Assembly (NCBI RefSeq): GCF_014205765.1
Contig: NZ_JACIIZ010000030.1
Location: forward strand, 1 to 33,855
Reading direction: 5' to 3'
Origin: Nitrospirillum iridis
GTDB lineage: Bacteria; Pseudomonadota; Alphaproteobacteria; Azospirillales; Azospirillaceae
DNA: 33,855 nt
The stretch's first letter is position 1; each line of letters begins with the position of its first letter. Made by a program: the position numbers and the translations under genes. Below are positions 18,308-26,631 of the stretch, piece by piece. The notes below the pieces were generated by a model. It was not told the origin of the DNA and did not search any database. It worked only from the letters and a program-made list of their open reading frames with translations.

Positions 18308-19959
18308 GCCGGTGTCGCCTGGGCCGCCAGCGATACGTCCGCGTAGGAGGCGAACAGTCCGTCGGCCTGCCGGCTGGGCCGCAGGACGCGGTTGTCGGCC
18401 ACCGTCACCCATTGCTGTTCAATCAGGTTCAGGATGGGCAGATCCCGCCGGGCGATCTCCTGCCACTGACGGATGTCGGCCCATCGCCGCGCCGTGTCAC
18501 CGTCGCGCGCCGCCGTTTCCATGATGCGGTCCAGGTCCGGGTTGGCGTAGCGGGCGCCGTTGGACCAGGGAACGCCCCGCACGATCGATTTCGACCAGTA
18601 CAGCCGCTGTAGTCCCAGCGAGGGATCAGGCAGGGCATGGGCGGTGTTCAACGCCATGTCGTAGGTCTCATCGGTGTAGATCCGCCGCAAATAGCTGGCG
18701 AGGTCGCCGACGCGCAGGTCCAGCCTGATCCCCACTTGGCGCAATTGCTGGCGCAGGAATTCCGGGATGTGGATGTTGACGGTGTCGATGAAATCCAGCG
18801 CCACCCGGAGGCGCACGCCGTCGACCCGGCGGGGCAGGCCCGCTTCGTCCAGCAGCCGTTCGCTCAAGGCGGGGTCGTAGCCGCCGCCGGTCGCCGGCAC
18901 ATGGAACTTTGCCAGGGTGGAGGGCAGGGGGCCGTCCGCCGCCTTGCCATGGCCGGCGAAGGCCAGCGCCAGCAGGCGGTCGCGGTCTATCGCCGCCTGC
19001 ATGGCCAGCCGCACGCGGCGGTCGGCCAGCACCGGCTGGCGCATGTTGAAATGCAGCAGGAACTGGGAGAACAGGAAGGTCCCGTCGCCGCCGTCGATGG
19101 TGTAGCGGTCGGGGTCGTCGAACAGGCGCAGGTTGGGATACGCGATGGCGGAACTGACGGCCATGTGCAATTGCCCCGACCGCAGCGCCAGGGCGCGGGC
19201 CAGCGGGTCGGGAATGAAGCGGAAGACGATGCTGTCCAGATAGGGCAGGCCTGCCCGCCAGTACGCGGCGTTCCGTTCCAGGCGCACGTGGCTGCCGTGC
19301 CGCCATTCGACGAACCGGAAGGGGCCGGTTCCCACCGGCGCCCAGTTGGCCGGGTTGCGCCGGATGTCCGTCCCTTCATAGACATGGCGCGGCAGCACCT
19401 GGGCGCCGAAGACGTTCATGTAGGACATCAGGTAGGGGGCTGGCGCCGACAGTCGGAACACCACCTGATGGGGGCCGATGGCCTCCGCCGCCACGACGTT
19501 GGCATAGGCGGTCCGGCCGAAGGGATGCAGGACGGACCAGGCTTCGCGGAACGAGAACACGACGTCATCCGCCGTGAACGGATGCCCGTCGTGCCACAGC
19601 ACGTTTTCGCGCAGGGCGAAGGTGTAGGTCAGGCCATCGTCGCTGATGTCCCAGGACCGGGCCAGGACCGGGATCGGGCTGAGGTCGGGGGCGAAGGCGA
19701 TCAGGCCTTCCAGGACTTTGCTGCCGATCAGACAGGGCCCCATATTGGAATCGAACGCCGAACAGAGATGCGGGGGCTCGGCCGGGACGGTCACCATAAG
19801 GGTGCCGCCCCGGTCCGCTTGGGTGGCGGTCGCGCCAGCGGGGCCAGCCCCCACCAGCCCGGCCCCCACCAACCCGGTCGCGGCCAGCCCCGCCGCCCCG
19901 CGCAGCAGGCCGCGCCGTGTCAGGCCTTCCGTATCGTCGCCGATGGGGAACCTCACCAT
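18304..19959 (-). CDS. Dipeptide-type ABC transporter substrate-binding protein (SBP family 5), Tat-exported
   Basis: A 551-residue periplasmic receptor of the DppA/OppA type (SBP_bac_5). The N-terminus carries a twin-arginine signal (LTRRGLLRGAAG, Arg pair at 15-16) and a long Ala/Gly hydrophobic stretch ending at GATA. Family blocks include the lobe I ALRENVLWHDGHPFTADDVVFSF and the late ANPDLDRIME. Family 5 receptors bind peptides, but also opines, nickel, heme, glutathione or oligosaccharides, so the ligand is open. The ATG at 19959 lies inside the last codons of the TonB-receptor gene (7-base overlap, ATGGTGA) and has no Shine-Dalgarno, so its translation probably depends on ribosomes finishing the receptor. 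Confidence 0.9.
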   Translation of the reverse strand: MVRFPIGDDTEGLTRRGLLRGAAGLAATGLVGAGLVGAGPAGATATQADRGGTLMVTVPAEPPHLCSAFDSNMGPCLIGSKVLEGLIAFAPDLSPIPVLARSWDISDDGLTYTFALRENVLWHDGHPFTADDVVFSFREAWSVLHPFGRTAYANVVAAEAIGPHQVVFRLSAPAPYLMSYMNVFGAQVLPRHVYEGTDIRRNPANWAPVGTGPFRFVEWRHGSHVRLERNAAYWRAGLPYLDSIVFRFIPDPLARALALRSGQLHMAVSSAIAYPNLRLFDDPDRYTIDGGDGTFLFSQFLLHFNMRQPVLADRRVRLAMQAAIDRDRLLALAFAGHGKAADGPLPSTLAKFHVPATGGGYDPALSERLLDEAGLPRRVDGVRLRVALDFIDTVNIHIPEFLRQQLRQVGIRLDLRVGDLASYLRRIYTDETYDMALNTAHALPDPSLGLQRLYWSKSIVRGVPWSNGARYANPDLDRIMETAARDGDTARRWADIRQWQEIARRDLPILNLIEQQWVTVADNRVLRPSRQADGLFASYADVSLAAQATPA

Positions 19960-22496
19960 TTGAAGGAGGCTTTGGCGTAGTAGTAGCCGCCATCGTCCCC
20001 GTAGGGCGACACGGTGCTGTAGTTCGGGTTTACCTGGGGAAAGCCGGAATAGGACTGGGCGACGGCGGACAGGGTCTCCGGACGCTTGTTGAAGATGTTC
20101 TGGCCGCCGATCGATAGTTTCAGGTACTCGGTCACCCGCCATCCCAAATCCAGGTCGAAGATGAAGGCGGGCTTGACCGTCTCATCGGCGGCGGCCCCGT
20201 TGTTGCTGAGGTTGCGGGCCTGGCTGTAGCGGCTGACGCGGGGCGTCACGTCGAAATCATCGATGAACCAGGTGGCGGAAAACCGCGTGACATTGCGGGG
20301 ATAGACGGTCGTCAGATATCCGATCGTCTGCCGGTCCACCGCCGCGACGCCAGCCGCCGTCAGGGCGGACGCCAGCGGGTTGATGCTGTTGATGGCGTGG
20401 AAATTCTGGTTGCTCTGCACCGTCCATGTGACGTCACCCAGGTCGCCGTGGTGCGTCCTGTAGGAGATGGACAGATCGATGCCCTTGGTGACGGTGTTGG
20501 CGGCGTTACGCTCGTAAACCACGGAATATTCGTTGGCGGCGTTCAGCGCGTAACCGGCGGCCTGCAGGATTTTGCGGACCGCCGCCCCGCCGGTCGTGGC
20601 GGTCGACATGGTCACCGGCACGATCTGGTTGGTCACGTTGATCTGATAGGCGTCGACCGACGCCTCGAAATCCTTGAACGGCGTCAGCACCACGCCCACG
20701 GATTTGTTGACGGACTTTTCCGGCTTCAGGTCGCGGCCGCCCAGGGCGATCGCCATCGGGTTGTTCACCGCCGCCGTGACCGCCGATAGCGGTTTCTGCA
20801 CCCCGGCCACCGTGGTGTAGGAATTGGTGGTGGAACTGAAGAATTGCTGTTGCAGGCTGGGGGCGTGGAAGCCGCTGTTGATGTTGCCGCGCACCGCCAG
20901 CAGGCCGTCCACCAGGTCGTAGCGGGTCGACACCTTGCCGCTCAATGTGTTGGCGACGTCGTTGTAGAATTCGTAGCGGCCGGCCAGCCCGACTTCCCAG
21001 CGGTCGGTCAGTCGCTGGTCAAGGTCGACGTATCCGGCCCAATCGTGGCGCCAGTGCGACCCGGCATCGGCGGGCGTGAAGCCCGACACGCCGGAGGCGC
21101 CGGGGTTGGGCTTGATGCCGGCGTTGGTCTGCCCGGCCGGAAACACGTAGCCGCCGTTGGCGTAGGAAAGATACTCGCCCTCCCCTTCCTTGAAGCCGTT
21201 GAGGCGGAATTCGCCACCCACCGCCACGGTCAGCGGCGCCTTGAACAGGGTGGTGTCGACCTGGCGCTTCAGGTCGACGTCGTTGACCCATTCGGTCGAG
21301 ATCAGCGAACCCAGGTAGAAGTCGCGGGGGGAGGCCGTGCCGAGGGAAGGGTTGAGGGTGCCGTTGTTGTAGGCGTGCACCACGTCCTGGCCCAGGGAAC
21401 TGCTGACGTCCCAGGCCCACCCCAGGAAATCCTTGCCCTTCAGCCCGGCGATGACCTGATAGTCGCTGTCGTTGGTGACCAGCTCGGGCATGTAGCCGTC
21501 GGGGTAGATCGACGGGATGTTCTGCGCCGACGCGGCCGTCCGGTACCAGGTGAAGCCCGCCGAATGCCGGTAGGTGTAGGTGGCGTTGGAATAGGCCGTC
21601 ACGTCGTCGTTCAGGCCCGTTTCCAGGTTGTAGCCCACGGCCGCCTTCTTGCGGGCCGGCTGGCCGGCGATCTGCTTGTACCGGTCCTGGTTTTCACGCG
21701 GGTCCGGCTGGCCATTGACCAGGGGGTAGATGCGCGTGGTGTAGGGCACGTAACCGCCGTAATTTGTGTTCGCGGCGTTCAGCAGGTCGGCGAAGACGGT
21801 GACGAAGCCACCGTCGCCCAGCGTGAAGCCCTGGCTCAGCTGGGCGCTCTCGGTGCGGCCGAAGTCACCCAGCTTGCCGACCGTTTCGCCATACTGGCCG
21901 TAGGACAGGTCGGCGCTGCCGCCGTGGTCCGATGACTTCAGGATGATGTTGATCACCCCGGCGATGGCGTCCGATCCGTATTGCGCTGCGGCGCCATCCC
22001 GCAGGACCTCGACATGGTCGATGGCGGAGGCGGGGATGAGGTCAAGGTCGGTGGGCGACTGTCCGGCCGAACTGCCGCTGACATAGGGCAAGGCCTGGGA
22101 GTGCCGCCGCCTGCCGTTGATCAACACCAGCGTCTCGTTGGCGGCCAGACCGCGCAGGGTGGCCGCCTTGCCGGCGAAACCCAGCTGGCCGGCGTAGACC
22201 GGTGAATTGGCGTAGCTGGGATCGATGGCGATCAGCGCGTCCTTAAGGCTGGCGCGGCCGGTGGCGCTCAGCTGATCCGATGAGATCACGGACACCGGCG
22301 ACATGGTCTGATTGGCCGCCCGGCTGATCCGGGTGCCGGTGACGACAATCGTCGACAGGCCGTCGTCGGCAGCGTCATCCGCGGCCCAGGCGGAGGATTG
22401 GCTGATGGCCAGGATGGCCGTGGTCAAGAATAGTTTGTTGAGAATGGCCCAACGGCCACAACCAATGACTGTTTCCGGGTGGCGAGAATTCCGCAT
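19953..22496 (-). CDS. TonB-dependent outer-membrane receptor, first gene of the Dpp-type operon
   Basis: An 847-residue complete receptor. The signal peptide is long (hydrophobic core LFLTTAILAISQSS, cleavage after AWA near residue 38). A TonB-box-like STIVVTGT follows at about 48-55, then the plug with LINGRRRHS and RDGAAAQYGSDAIAGVINI, and a barrel ending in IGGQNIFNKRPETLS and a terminal Trp. ATG at 22496 is chosen since it gives the signal peptide directly; the open frame continues upstream to 22673 but through AT-rich non-coding-like sequence. It leads a polycistron with a binding protein, two permeases and two ATPases, so one transcript encodes the route from the outer membrane to the cytoplasm. 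It resembles the broken receptor at 62-490 more than the receptor at 3369-5864. Confidence 0.93.
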   Translation of the reverse strand: MRNSRHPETVIGCGRWAILNKLFLTTAILAISQSSAWAADDAADDGLSTIVVTGTRISRAANQTMSPVSVISSDQLSATGRASLKDALIAIDPSYANSPVYAGQLGFAGKAATLRGLAANETLVLINGRRRHSQALPYVSGSSAGQSPTDLDLIPASAIDHVEVLRDGAAAQYGSDAIAGVINIILKSSDHGGSADLSYGQYGETVGKLGDFGRTESAQLSQGFTLGDGGFVTVFADLLNAANTNYGGYVPYTTRIYPLVNGQPDPRENQDRYKQIAGQPARKKAAVGYNLETGLNDDVTAYSNATYTYRHSAGFTWYRTAASAQNIPSIYPDGYMPELVTNDSDYQVIAGLKGKDFLGWAWDVSSSLGQDVVHAYNNGTLNPSLGTASPRDFYLGSLISTEWVNDVDLKRQVDTTLFKAPLTVAVGGEFRLNGFKEGEGEYLSYANGGYVFPAGQTNAGIKPNPGASGVSGFTPADAGSHWRHDWAGYVDLDQRLTDRWEVGLAGRYEFYNDVANTLSGKVSTRYDLVDGLLAVRGNINSGFHAPSLQQQFFSSTTNSYTTVAGVQKPLSAVTAAVNNPMAIALGGRDLKPEKSVNKSVGVVLTPFKDFEASVDAYQINVTNQIVPVTMSTATTGGAAVRKILQAAGYALNAANEYSVVYERNAANTVTKGIDLSISYRTHHGDLGDVTWTVQSNQNFHAINSINPLASALTAAGVAAVDRQTIGYLTTVYPRNVTRFSATWFIDDFDVTPRVSRYSQARNLSNNGAAADETVKPAFIFDLDLGWRVTEYLKLSIGGQNIFNKRPETLSAVAQSYSGFPQVNPNYSTVSPYGDDGGYYYAKASFKW

Positions 22497-22735
22497 TCTT
22501 TTTCGTGTCCTGCCTGGAGACTGAGCGTTACCGAATTGTGTGAAATCTCCGGCATTCCCATCAATTTTGTATTTCTTATGTGTGGTGTAGAATTTCAAAA
22601 CTTTCCACATAAAACTATCGCTTTTTACGGCAATCGATATCCGTTTAAAGTGTGAAATATGAGGGGTGGGCAAGCGGCCCCTTTTCAGGACGGCCCCTTT
22701 TCAGGACGGCCCCTTTTCAGGACGGATGAAGGCGA
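22497..22735. promoter_or_regulatory. Divergent control region, TonB/Dpp operon and catabolic operon
   Basis: This 239-base gap separates two divergent operons and must hold both promoters. Bases 22535-22665 are AT-rich. The nonamer GTGTGAAAT occurs twice in the same orientation (22538-22546 and 22650-22658), a possible pair of regulator sites. No -35/-10 pair with good spacing stood out on either strand. A block of perfect tandem repeats lies next to the plus-strand gene (separate entry). Confidence 0.45.
22675..22722. repeat. Three perfect 16-bp tandem repeats
   Basis: The unit CGGCCCCTTTTCAGGA is repeated without change at 22675-22690, 22691-22706 and 22707-22722, followed by the first bases of a fourth (CGGA). 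The block ends 13 bases before the ATG at 22736, so it forms the leader or core promoter of the hydrolase gene. Perfect identity suggests recent or ongoing slippage. Confidence 0.95.
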
Positions 22736-23836
22736 ATGGATACGTCAGGCGGCACGGGACAGGGAGCGGAAGCGGCTGAAGCGCTTCGTCGCCTCGACGG
22801 GGTGATCGACCAGGTTCGCGGGTGGGAAACACCCATCCCCTCCGACCTGGCCGCTTTCAAGCTGCATGAGAACGCTGTGGAGTATCAGGAAGGGCCGCAT
22901 GCGCCCCTTGTCGGTCCGCTGCCGCCCCGGGGGCCGGCGACCGGCCTGGTGATCCAGCGCGGCCGTGTCGTTGGCCAGTGGGGCACGCCGGACCGGCCGG
23001 ACGTCGCGTTCAGCGTCACCAAGACGGCACTGTCGGTCGTGGCGGGGCTGGCGGTGGCGGATGGCCTGATCGACGATCTGGATCGGCCGGTCGCTGAACG
23101 GGTCGCCCTCGACGCTTTCGCCACAGACTGGAACCGCGGCATCACCTGGCGCCATCTGCTGACCCTGACCAGTGAATGGAGCGGCAGCCTGTGGGGCATC
23201 CCGGACAGCATCGATTGGCACCGCACGGTGCCGAAGCGGCCGGACGATCCGCCCAAGGGCACGTGGCGTGTGCGGCAATCGCCGGGATCGCACTGGGAAT
23301 TCAACGATGTGCGCGTGAATGTGCTGGCGCTGGCGTTGACGCGCCTGGTGGGGGAGGACTTGGGCGATGTGTTGCGGCGCCGCGTCCTGGACCCGCTGGG
23401 CGCCGTCGATCCCTGGTCCTGGCACGGCTATACGGGTTCCGGGATCGTCATCGGTGATCGTTCGGTCCCGGTGGTCGCCGGCGGCGGCCATTGGGGCGGC
23501 GGCCTGCAAATCTCCGCCCGCGACCTGGGCAAGCTGGGGCAGCTGCACCTGGCGCGGGGCCGTTGGAACGGCGACGCCTTGCTGCCGGATTCCTGGTTCG
23601 ACAGCATCCGCGAGGCGACGCCGCAGCGGCCGGACTTCGGCCTCATGTGGTGGACCAACCGGCGCGGCACCATTCCGGCGCTGTCGGAGCAGGCGATCTG
23701 GGGTTCCGGCATCGCCAACCTGATCGTGGTGGAGCCGGCGCATGACGCCGTGATCGTGCTGCGCTGGTACGACGTCAGCCGGCGGGATGAGATCCTGGCG
23801 CGCATCCTGGGCGCGCTGGATGGGGCGGCGCCATGA
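22736..23836 (+). CDS. Serine hydrolase, class C beta-lactamase/EstB-like fold
   Basis: A 366-residue serine hydrolase of the beta-lactamase-like superfamily (penicillin-binding, DD-peptidase, esterase, lactonase activities are known). The nucleophile motif S-x-x-K is SVTK at 93-96. The second motif, usually Tyr-x-Asn or YNDVRVN in relatives, reads EFNDVRVN at 188-195, so Phe replaces the expected Tyr. The third motif is GHWGGGLQIS. There is no signal peptide, pointing to a cytoplasmic enzyme working on an imported substrate. GAAGG 4 bases before the ATG is close but usable. It overlaps the next gene by 4 bases (ATGA). It is the first gene of a six-gene operon. Substrate unknown; an amide, ester or lactone are options. 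Confidence 0.85.
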   Translation: MDTSGGTGQGAEAAEALRRLDGVIDQVRGWETPIPSDLAAFKLHENAVEYQEGPHAPLVGPLPPRGPATGLVIQRGRVVGQWGTPDRPDVAFSVTKTALSVVAGLAVADGLIDDLDRPVAERVALDAFATDWNRGITWRHLLTLTSEWSGSLWGIPDSIDWHRTVPKRPDDPPKGTWRVRQSPGSHWEFNDVRVNVLALALTRLVGEDLGDVLRRRVLDPLGAVDPWSWHGYTGSGIVIGDRSVPVVAGGGHWGGGLQISARDLGKLGQLHLARGRWNGDALLPDSWFDSIREATPQRPDFGLMWWTNRRGTIPALSEQAIWGSGIANLIVVEPAHDAVIVLRWYDVSRRDEILARILGALDGAAP

Positions 23837-24777
23837 CGCTGACCATCGCCACGACCTTTGAACCCGGCCTGGTGGAGCGCCTGCGGGCGCATCCGGCGAA
23901 GCCGGAGGTGTGGACTTTCCCCGCCGGACATCCGCCGTGGGAGGTTCCGCCTTTCGCCGACGCGCTGTTCACCTATGCGCGGGACTTCGTCGGTTATCCG
24001 GCGGAGAAGCCGGCCGGCTGGCCCTTCGCCTTGAGGTGGATCCAGGTGGCGACGGCGGGTGTCGACGCCTTTCCCGGCTGGTTGTTCGCTGGCCCGCCGG
24101 TGACCTGCGGCCGGCATATCGCGTCCGAGAACATCGCCGAGTTCGTCCTGGCCCTGCTGCTGCAGGATGAAAAGGGCCTGGATCGCATCCGCATCACCTC
24201 GCGCGCCGCCTGGCGACAGCCGCCCATCGGCACGCTGGAAGGCAAGACGGTCGGCCTGCTGGGCGTGGGGGCGATCGGCCAGGCGGTCGCGCGGCGGCTG
24301 GCCGGCTTCGGCGTTCGCCTTATCGGGCTGCGCCGGCAATCGCCTGCTTCCAGCGACGGCCTGGTGGAGTGGCAACCGTCGCTGGAGGCGCTGATGCGGC
24401 AGAGCGATCACCTGATCGTGGCCCTGCCGCTGACACCGCTGACGCGGAACATCATCAACCGGCACTCGCTGGCGTGGGCCAAGCCGGGGCTGCATCTGGT
24501 GAACGTGTCGCGCGGCGGGCTGGTCGACCAGGATGACCTGCTGTCCGCCCTGGACGCGGGCGTGGTGCGGGCGGCCTCCCTGGACGTCACCGTGCCAGAG
24601 CCGCTGCCGGACGGGCACCCCTTCTACACCCACCCGGCGGTCCGCCTGACCCCGCATCTGTCCTGGTATTCCACCGATTACGAGGACCGCATCTGGGCCA
24701 AGGTTTCCGACAACCTGCAACGCTTCCTGGAGGGCCGGGACCTGCTGGACGTGGTGTCGCCCGACCGCGGTTATTGA
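23833..24777 (+). CDS. D-2-hydroxyacid dehydrogenase / glyoxylate-hydroxypyruvate reductase-like (GhrA type)
   Basis: A 314-residue NAD(P)-dependent D-2-hydroxyacid dehydrogenase, interconverting a 2-oxo acid and its D-2-hydroxy acid. The Rossmann motif is GLLGVGAIG (141-149). The catalytic triad is R227 (NVSRGGLVD), E256 (TVPEPLP) and H275 (TPHLSWYS). After the second beta strand the sequence is GLRRQS, with basic residues rather than Asp, which suggests NADP(H) preference. The start overlaps the hydrolase stop (ATGA), indicating coupling. Together with the D-lactate-type oxidase downstream it implies a D-hydroxy acid intermediate in the pathway. The specific substrate is not readable from sequence. 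Confidence 0.9.
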   Translation: MTLTIATTFEPGLVERLRAHPAKPEVWTFPAGHPPWEVPPFADALFTYARDFVGYPAEKPAGWPFALRWIQVATAGVDAFPGWLFAGPPVTCGRHIASENIAEFVLALLLQDEKGLDRIRITSRAAWRQPPIGTLEGKTVGLLGVGAIGQAVARRLAGFGVRLIGLRRQSPASSDGLVEWQPSLEALMRQSDHLIVALPLTPLTRNIINRHSLAWAKPGLHLVNVSRGGLVDQDDLLSALDAGVVRAASLDVTVPEPLPDGHPFYTHPAVRLTPHLSWYSTDYEDRIWAKVSDNLQRFLEGRDLLDVVSPDRGY

Positions 24778-24810
24778 GCCGGCATTTACTGGATAAGGAT
24801 TGGACTTTCG

Positions 24811-25623
24811 ATGACCAAGATTTTGCTGACCGGTGCCAATGGCGGGGTTGGGCGACGGTTGCGGCGCCTGCTGCCGGCGTTTTACCCGAACTTGCGGCTG
24901 TCCGACCTGACGCCGCCGGACGATCTGCAGCCCCATGAGGAATTCGTCGCCGCCGACCTGGCCGACCTGGCGCAGGTCGAGGCGGCGGTGGCGGGCGTGG
25001 ACGGCATCATCCACCTGGGCGGCCTGTCCACGGAATACGACTGGGCCGATATCCTGCAATCCAACATCATCGGCGCCTACAACCTGTTCGAAGCGGCGCG
25101 GAAGCACAATGTGCGGCGCGTCGTCTTCCCATCCTCCAACCAGGCGGTGGGCTTCTATCCCCGCCACCGCCGCCTGGGCACCGACGTCACCGTCCGGCCC
25201 AGCAGCCGCTACGGCCTGTCCAAGGCCTTCGGCGAGGCGGTGGCGGCACTGTATGCCGACAAGCACGGCCTGCGGACCTTATGCATCCGTATCGGCCGGG
25301 TCCACGACCTGCCTGAGGACGAGCGGCGCCTGGCCCTGTGGATCAGCCCCCGGGACTTCGTGCAGCTGATCCGCATCGGGCTGGAGCATCCCGACATCCA
25401 TTTCGATCTGGTCTATGGCCTCTCCAGCAACGATCGCAGCTGGTACGACAACACCCGTGCTTATGAGCTGGGCTACAGCCCGGAGGACCGCGCGGAGGAT
25501 CACCGGGAGCATGCGATGGCGGAACAGGCCAAGCTGGTGCGCAATCCCCTGGCCGATCGCTTCATGGGCGGCCGCCTGTGCACGGTGGAATATTCCGGGG
25601 ACCTTGAGCGCAGCGGCACTTGA
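24811..25623 (+). CDS. Uronate-dehydrogenase-like NAD-dependent SDR
   Basis: A 270-residue extended short-chain dehydrogenase. The cofactor motif TGANGGVGR spans residues 7-15, and Asp32 after the second strand (LRLSDL) indicates NAD. The active site is S109 in SSNQAVGFYP, Y134 and K138 (YGLSK). The pattern FYP...RP-S-x-YGLSKAFGE and the later ISPRDFVQL and VYGLSSND segments match uronate dehydrogenase (Udh) and close relatives, which oxidise hexuronates to aldarolactones. Relatives with other sugar substrates exist, so the symbol is left blank. It follows the previous gene by 33 bases. Its stop codon lies inside a run of degenerate repeats, and the last residues (LERSGT) are encoded by the first repeat unit, so the C-terminus may be newly shaped. 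Confidence 0.85.
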   Translation: MTKILLTGANGGVGRRLRRLLPAFYPNLRLSDLTPPDDLQPHEEFVAADLADLAQVEAAVAGVDGIIHLGGLSTEYDWADILQSNIIGAYNLFEAARKHNVRRVVFPSSNQAVGFYPRHRRLGTDVTVRPSSRYGLSKAFGEAVAALYADKHGLRTLCIRIGRVHDLPEDERRLALWISPRDFVQLIRIGLEHPDIHFDLVYGLSSNDRSWYDNTRAYELGYSPEDRAEDHREHAMAEQAKLVRNPLADRFMGGRLCTVEYSGDLERSGT

Positions 25624-25692
25624 GGCTCAGCGCAGCGGCACTTGAGGCTCAGCGTAGCGGCCCCTGAAGTTGAGCGCGGCGGCCCCTGAACG
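25604..25692. repeat. Degenerate 22-bp tandem repeats across the end of the SDR gene
   Basis: Full-length units of 22 bases begin near 25620, 25642 and 25664, with a shortened unit at 25604-25619 and the start of another at 25686. Common cores are TTGAG(GCT), CAGCG(C/T)AGCGGC and, in the last units, GCGGCCCCTGAA. The first two full units differ at about two positions; the third is more diverged. The array contains the stop codon of the SDR gene. Confidence 0.8.
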
Positions 25693-25744
25693 GGAGCACC
25701 GCGCCCAGCCTGACCCTGCCGCATCCCGCCCCCGGGTTTGTTGG

Positions 25745-25770
25745 GCGGCCCCTTGGATGCGAGGGGCCGC
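25745..25770. other. Perfect 9-bp hairpin before the TIM-barrel gene
   Basis: Arms 25745-25753 (GCGGCCCCT) and 25762-25770 (AGGGGCCGC) enclose an 8-base loop. Only three T follow after a 16-base interval, so it is not a textbook terminator. Inside the operon it could cause partial termination or protect the upstream mRNA. The rest of 25693-25805 shows no gene. Confidence 0.6.
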
Positions 25771-25805
25771 ACGAGGCGATGTCGTCTTTCAAAAAGGCAC
25801 TCCCC

Positions 25806-26630
25806 ATGCTTTCCATTTCCCATCTCACCGCCCTGGACGCGCCGCCGGAGGATTTTCTCCTCTTCGCGGCGCGGGCGGGATTCGACGCCGTTGGATTGCG
25901 CAGCCGGCCGCCGGCGCATACGCCGGGCCGCTGGCCGGTTGACCGTCCCCGCGCCCGCGCCTTGAAAGCCCAGGCGGCGGATCTCGGGCTCGCCATCCTT
26001 GAGGCGGAAAGTTTCTCCCTCTGGCCGGACACCCAGGTCGCGGACCTGCGGGAGGGGTTGGAGGTCGCGGTGGAACTGGGTGCCCGCTTCGTCCTGTCCG
26101 CCGGCATCGATGCGGACGAGGCCCGGCTGATCGACAATTACGCCGCGTTCGCCGACCTGGCGTCGGAACTGGGCCTGACCATCGCCATGGAATTCATGCC
26201 GTTCCGCCCGCTGCGCACGCTGGACGCGGCCCTGCGGGTCGCTGACCGCGTCGACAATCCCAGCCTGAAACTGCTGGTGGACTTGCTGCATTTGAACCGC
26301 TCGGGGGGCACGGCGGCGCGACTGGCGGCGGTGCCGGCGGCGCGGTTGGCCTATGTGCATCTGTGCGACGCGCCGGCCCGCCCGGAGGGCGGGGACGCGG
26401 TGTCCGAAGATGCCCTGGCTGCCGAGGCGCGGCAGGCGCGCTCATATCCGGGGCAGGGCGGCTTGCCCTTGGCCGACTACCTGTCGGCGATCCCGGCCAG
26501 CCTGCCCCTGAGCCTGGAAGCGCCCGCCGGCGCTTACGCCGACCTGCCGGCCGCTGAGCGCGTGCGGATCGCGGGCGAGGTCAGCCGCGCGTTCCTGGCC
26601 GCGAATCCCCAGCGTAAAGGAGCGCACTGA
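25806..26630 (+). CDS. Sugar phosphate isomerase/epimerase-family TIM-barrel protein
   Basis: A 274-residue AP-endonuclease-2/xylose-isomerase-like TIM barrel. Probable metal ligands are E129 (IAMEFMPF), D159 (LLVDLLH), H185 (YVHLCD) and E238 (LSLEAP), the typical one-per-strand arrangement. Family members isomerise or epimerise sugars, inosose or hydroxypyruvate, and some are dehydratases. ATG at 25806 is preferred because MLSISHLTAL matches how family members begin and AAGG lies 9 bases before it; the in-frame ATG at 25779 adds nine residues with a ribosome site too close to use. It is separated from the SDR gene by 182 bases of repeats and hairpin, then is followed after 1 base by the FAD oxidase. 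Confidence 0.85.
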   Translation: MLSISHLTALDAPPEDFLLFAARAGFDAVGLRSRPPAHTPGRWPVDRPRARALKAQAADLGLAILEAESFSLWPDTQVADLREGLEVAVELGARFVLSAGIDADEARLIDNYAAFADLASELGLTIAMEFMPFRPLRTLDAALRVADRVDNPSLKLLVDLLHLNRSGGTAARLAAVPAARLAYVHLCDAPARPEGGDAVSEDALAAEARQARSYPGQGGLPLADYLSAIPASLPLSLEAPAGAYADLPAAERVRIAGEVSRAFLAANPQRKGAH

Positions 26631-26631
26631 C

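Noticed and set aside
18637..19980. Long plus-strand frame opposite the dipeptide-type binding protein
   Set aside because: It is an antisense shadow with no recognisable domain or ribosome site, inside a well-supported gene.
22497..22673. N-terminal extension of the second complete TonB receptor to 22673
   Set aside because: The added 59 residues are encoded by AT-rich sequence and would bury the signal peptide; ATG 22496 puts it at the start.
22675..22722. CRISPR array
   Set aside because: The 16-bp units are directly abutting without spacers, and no cas genes are present.
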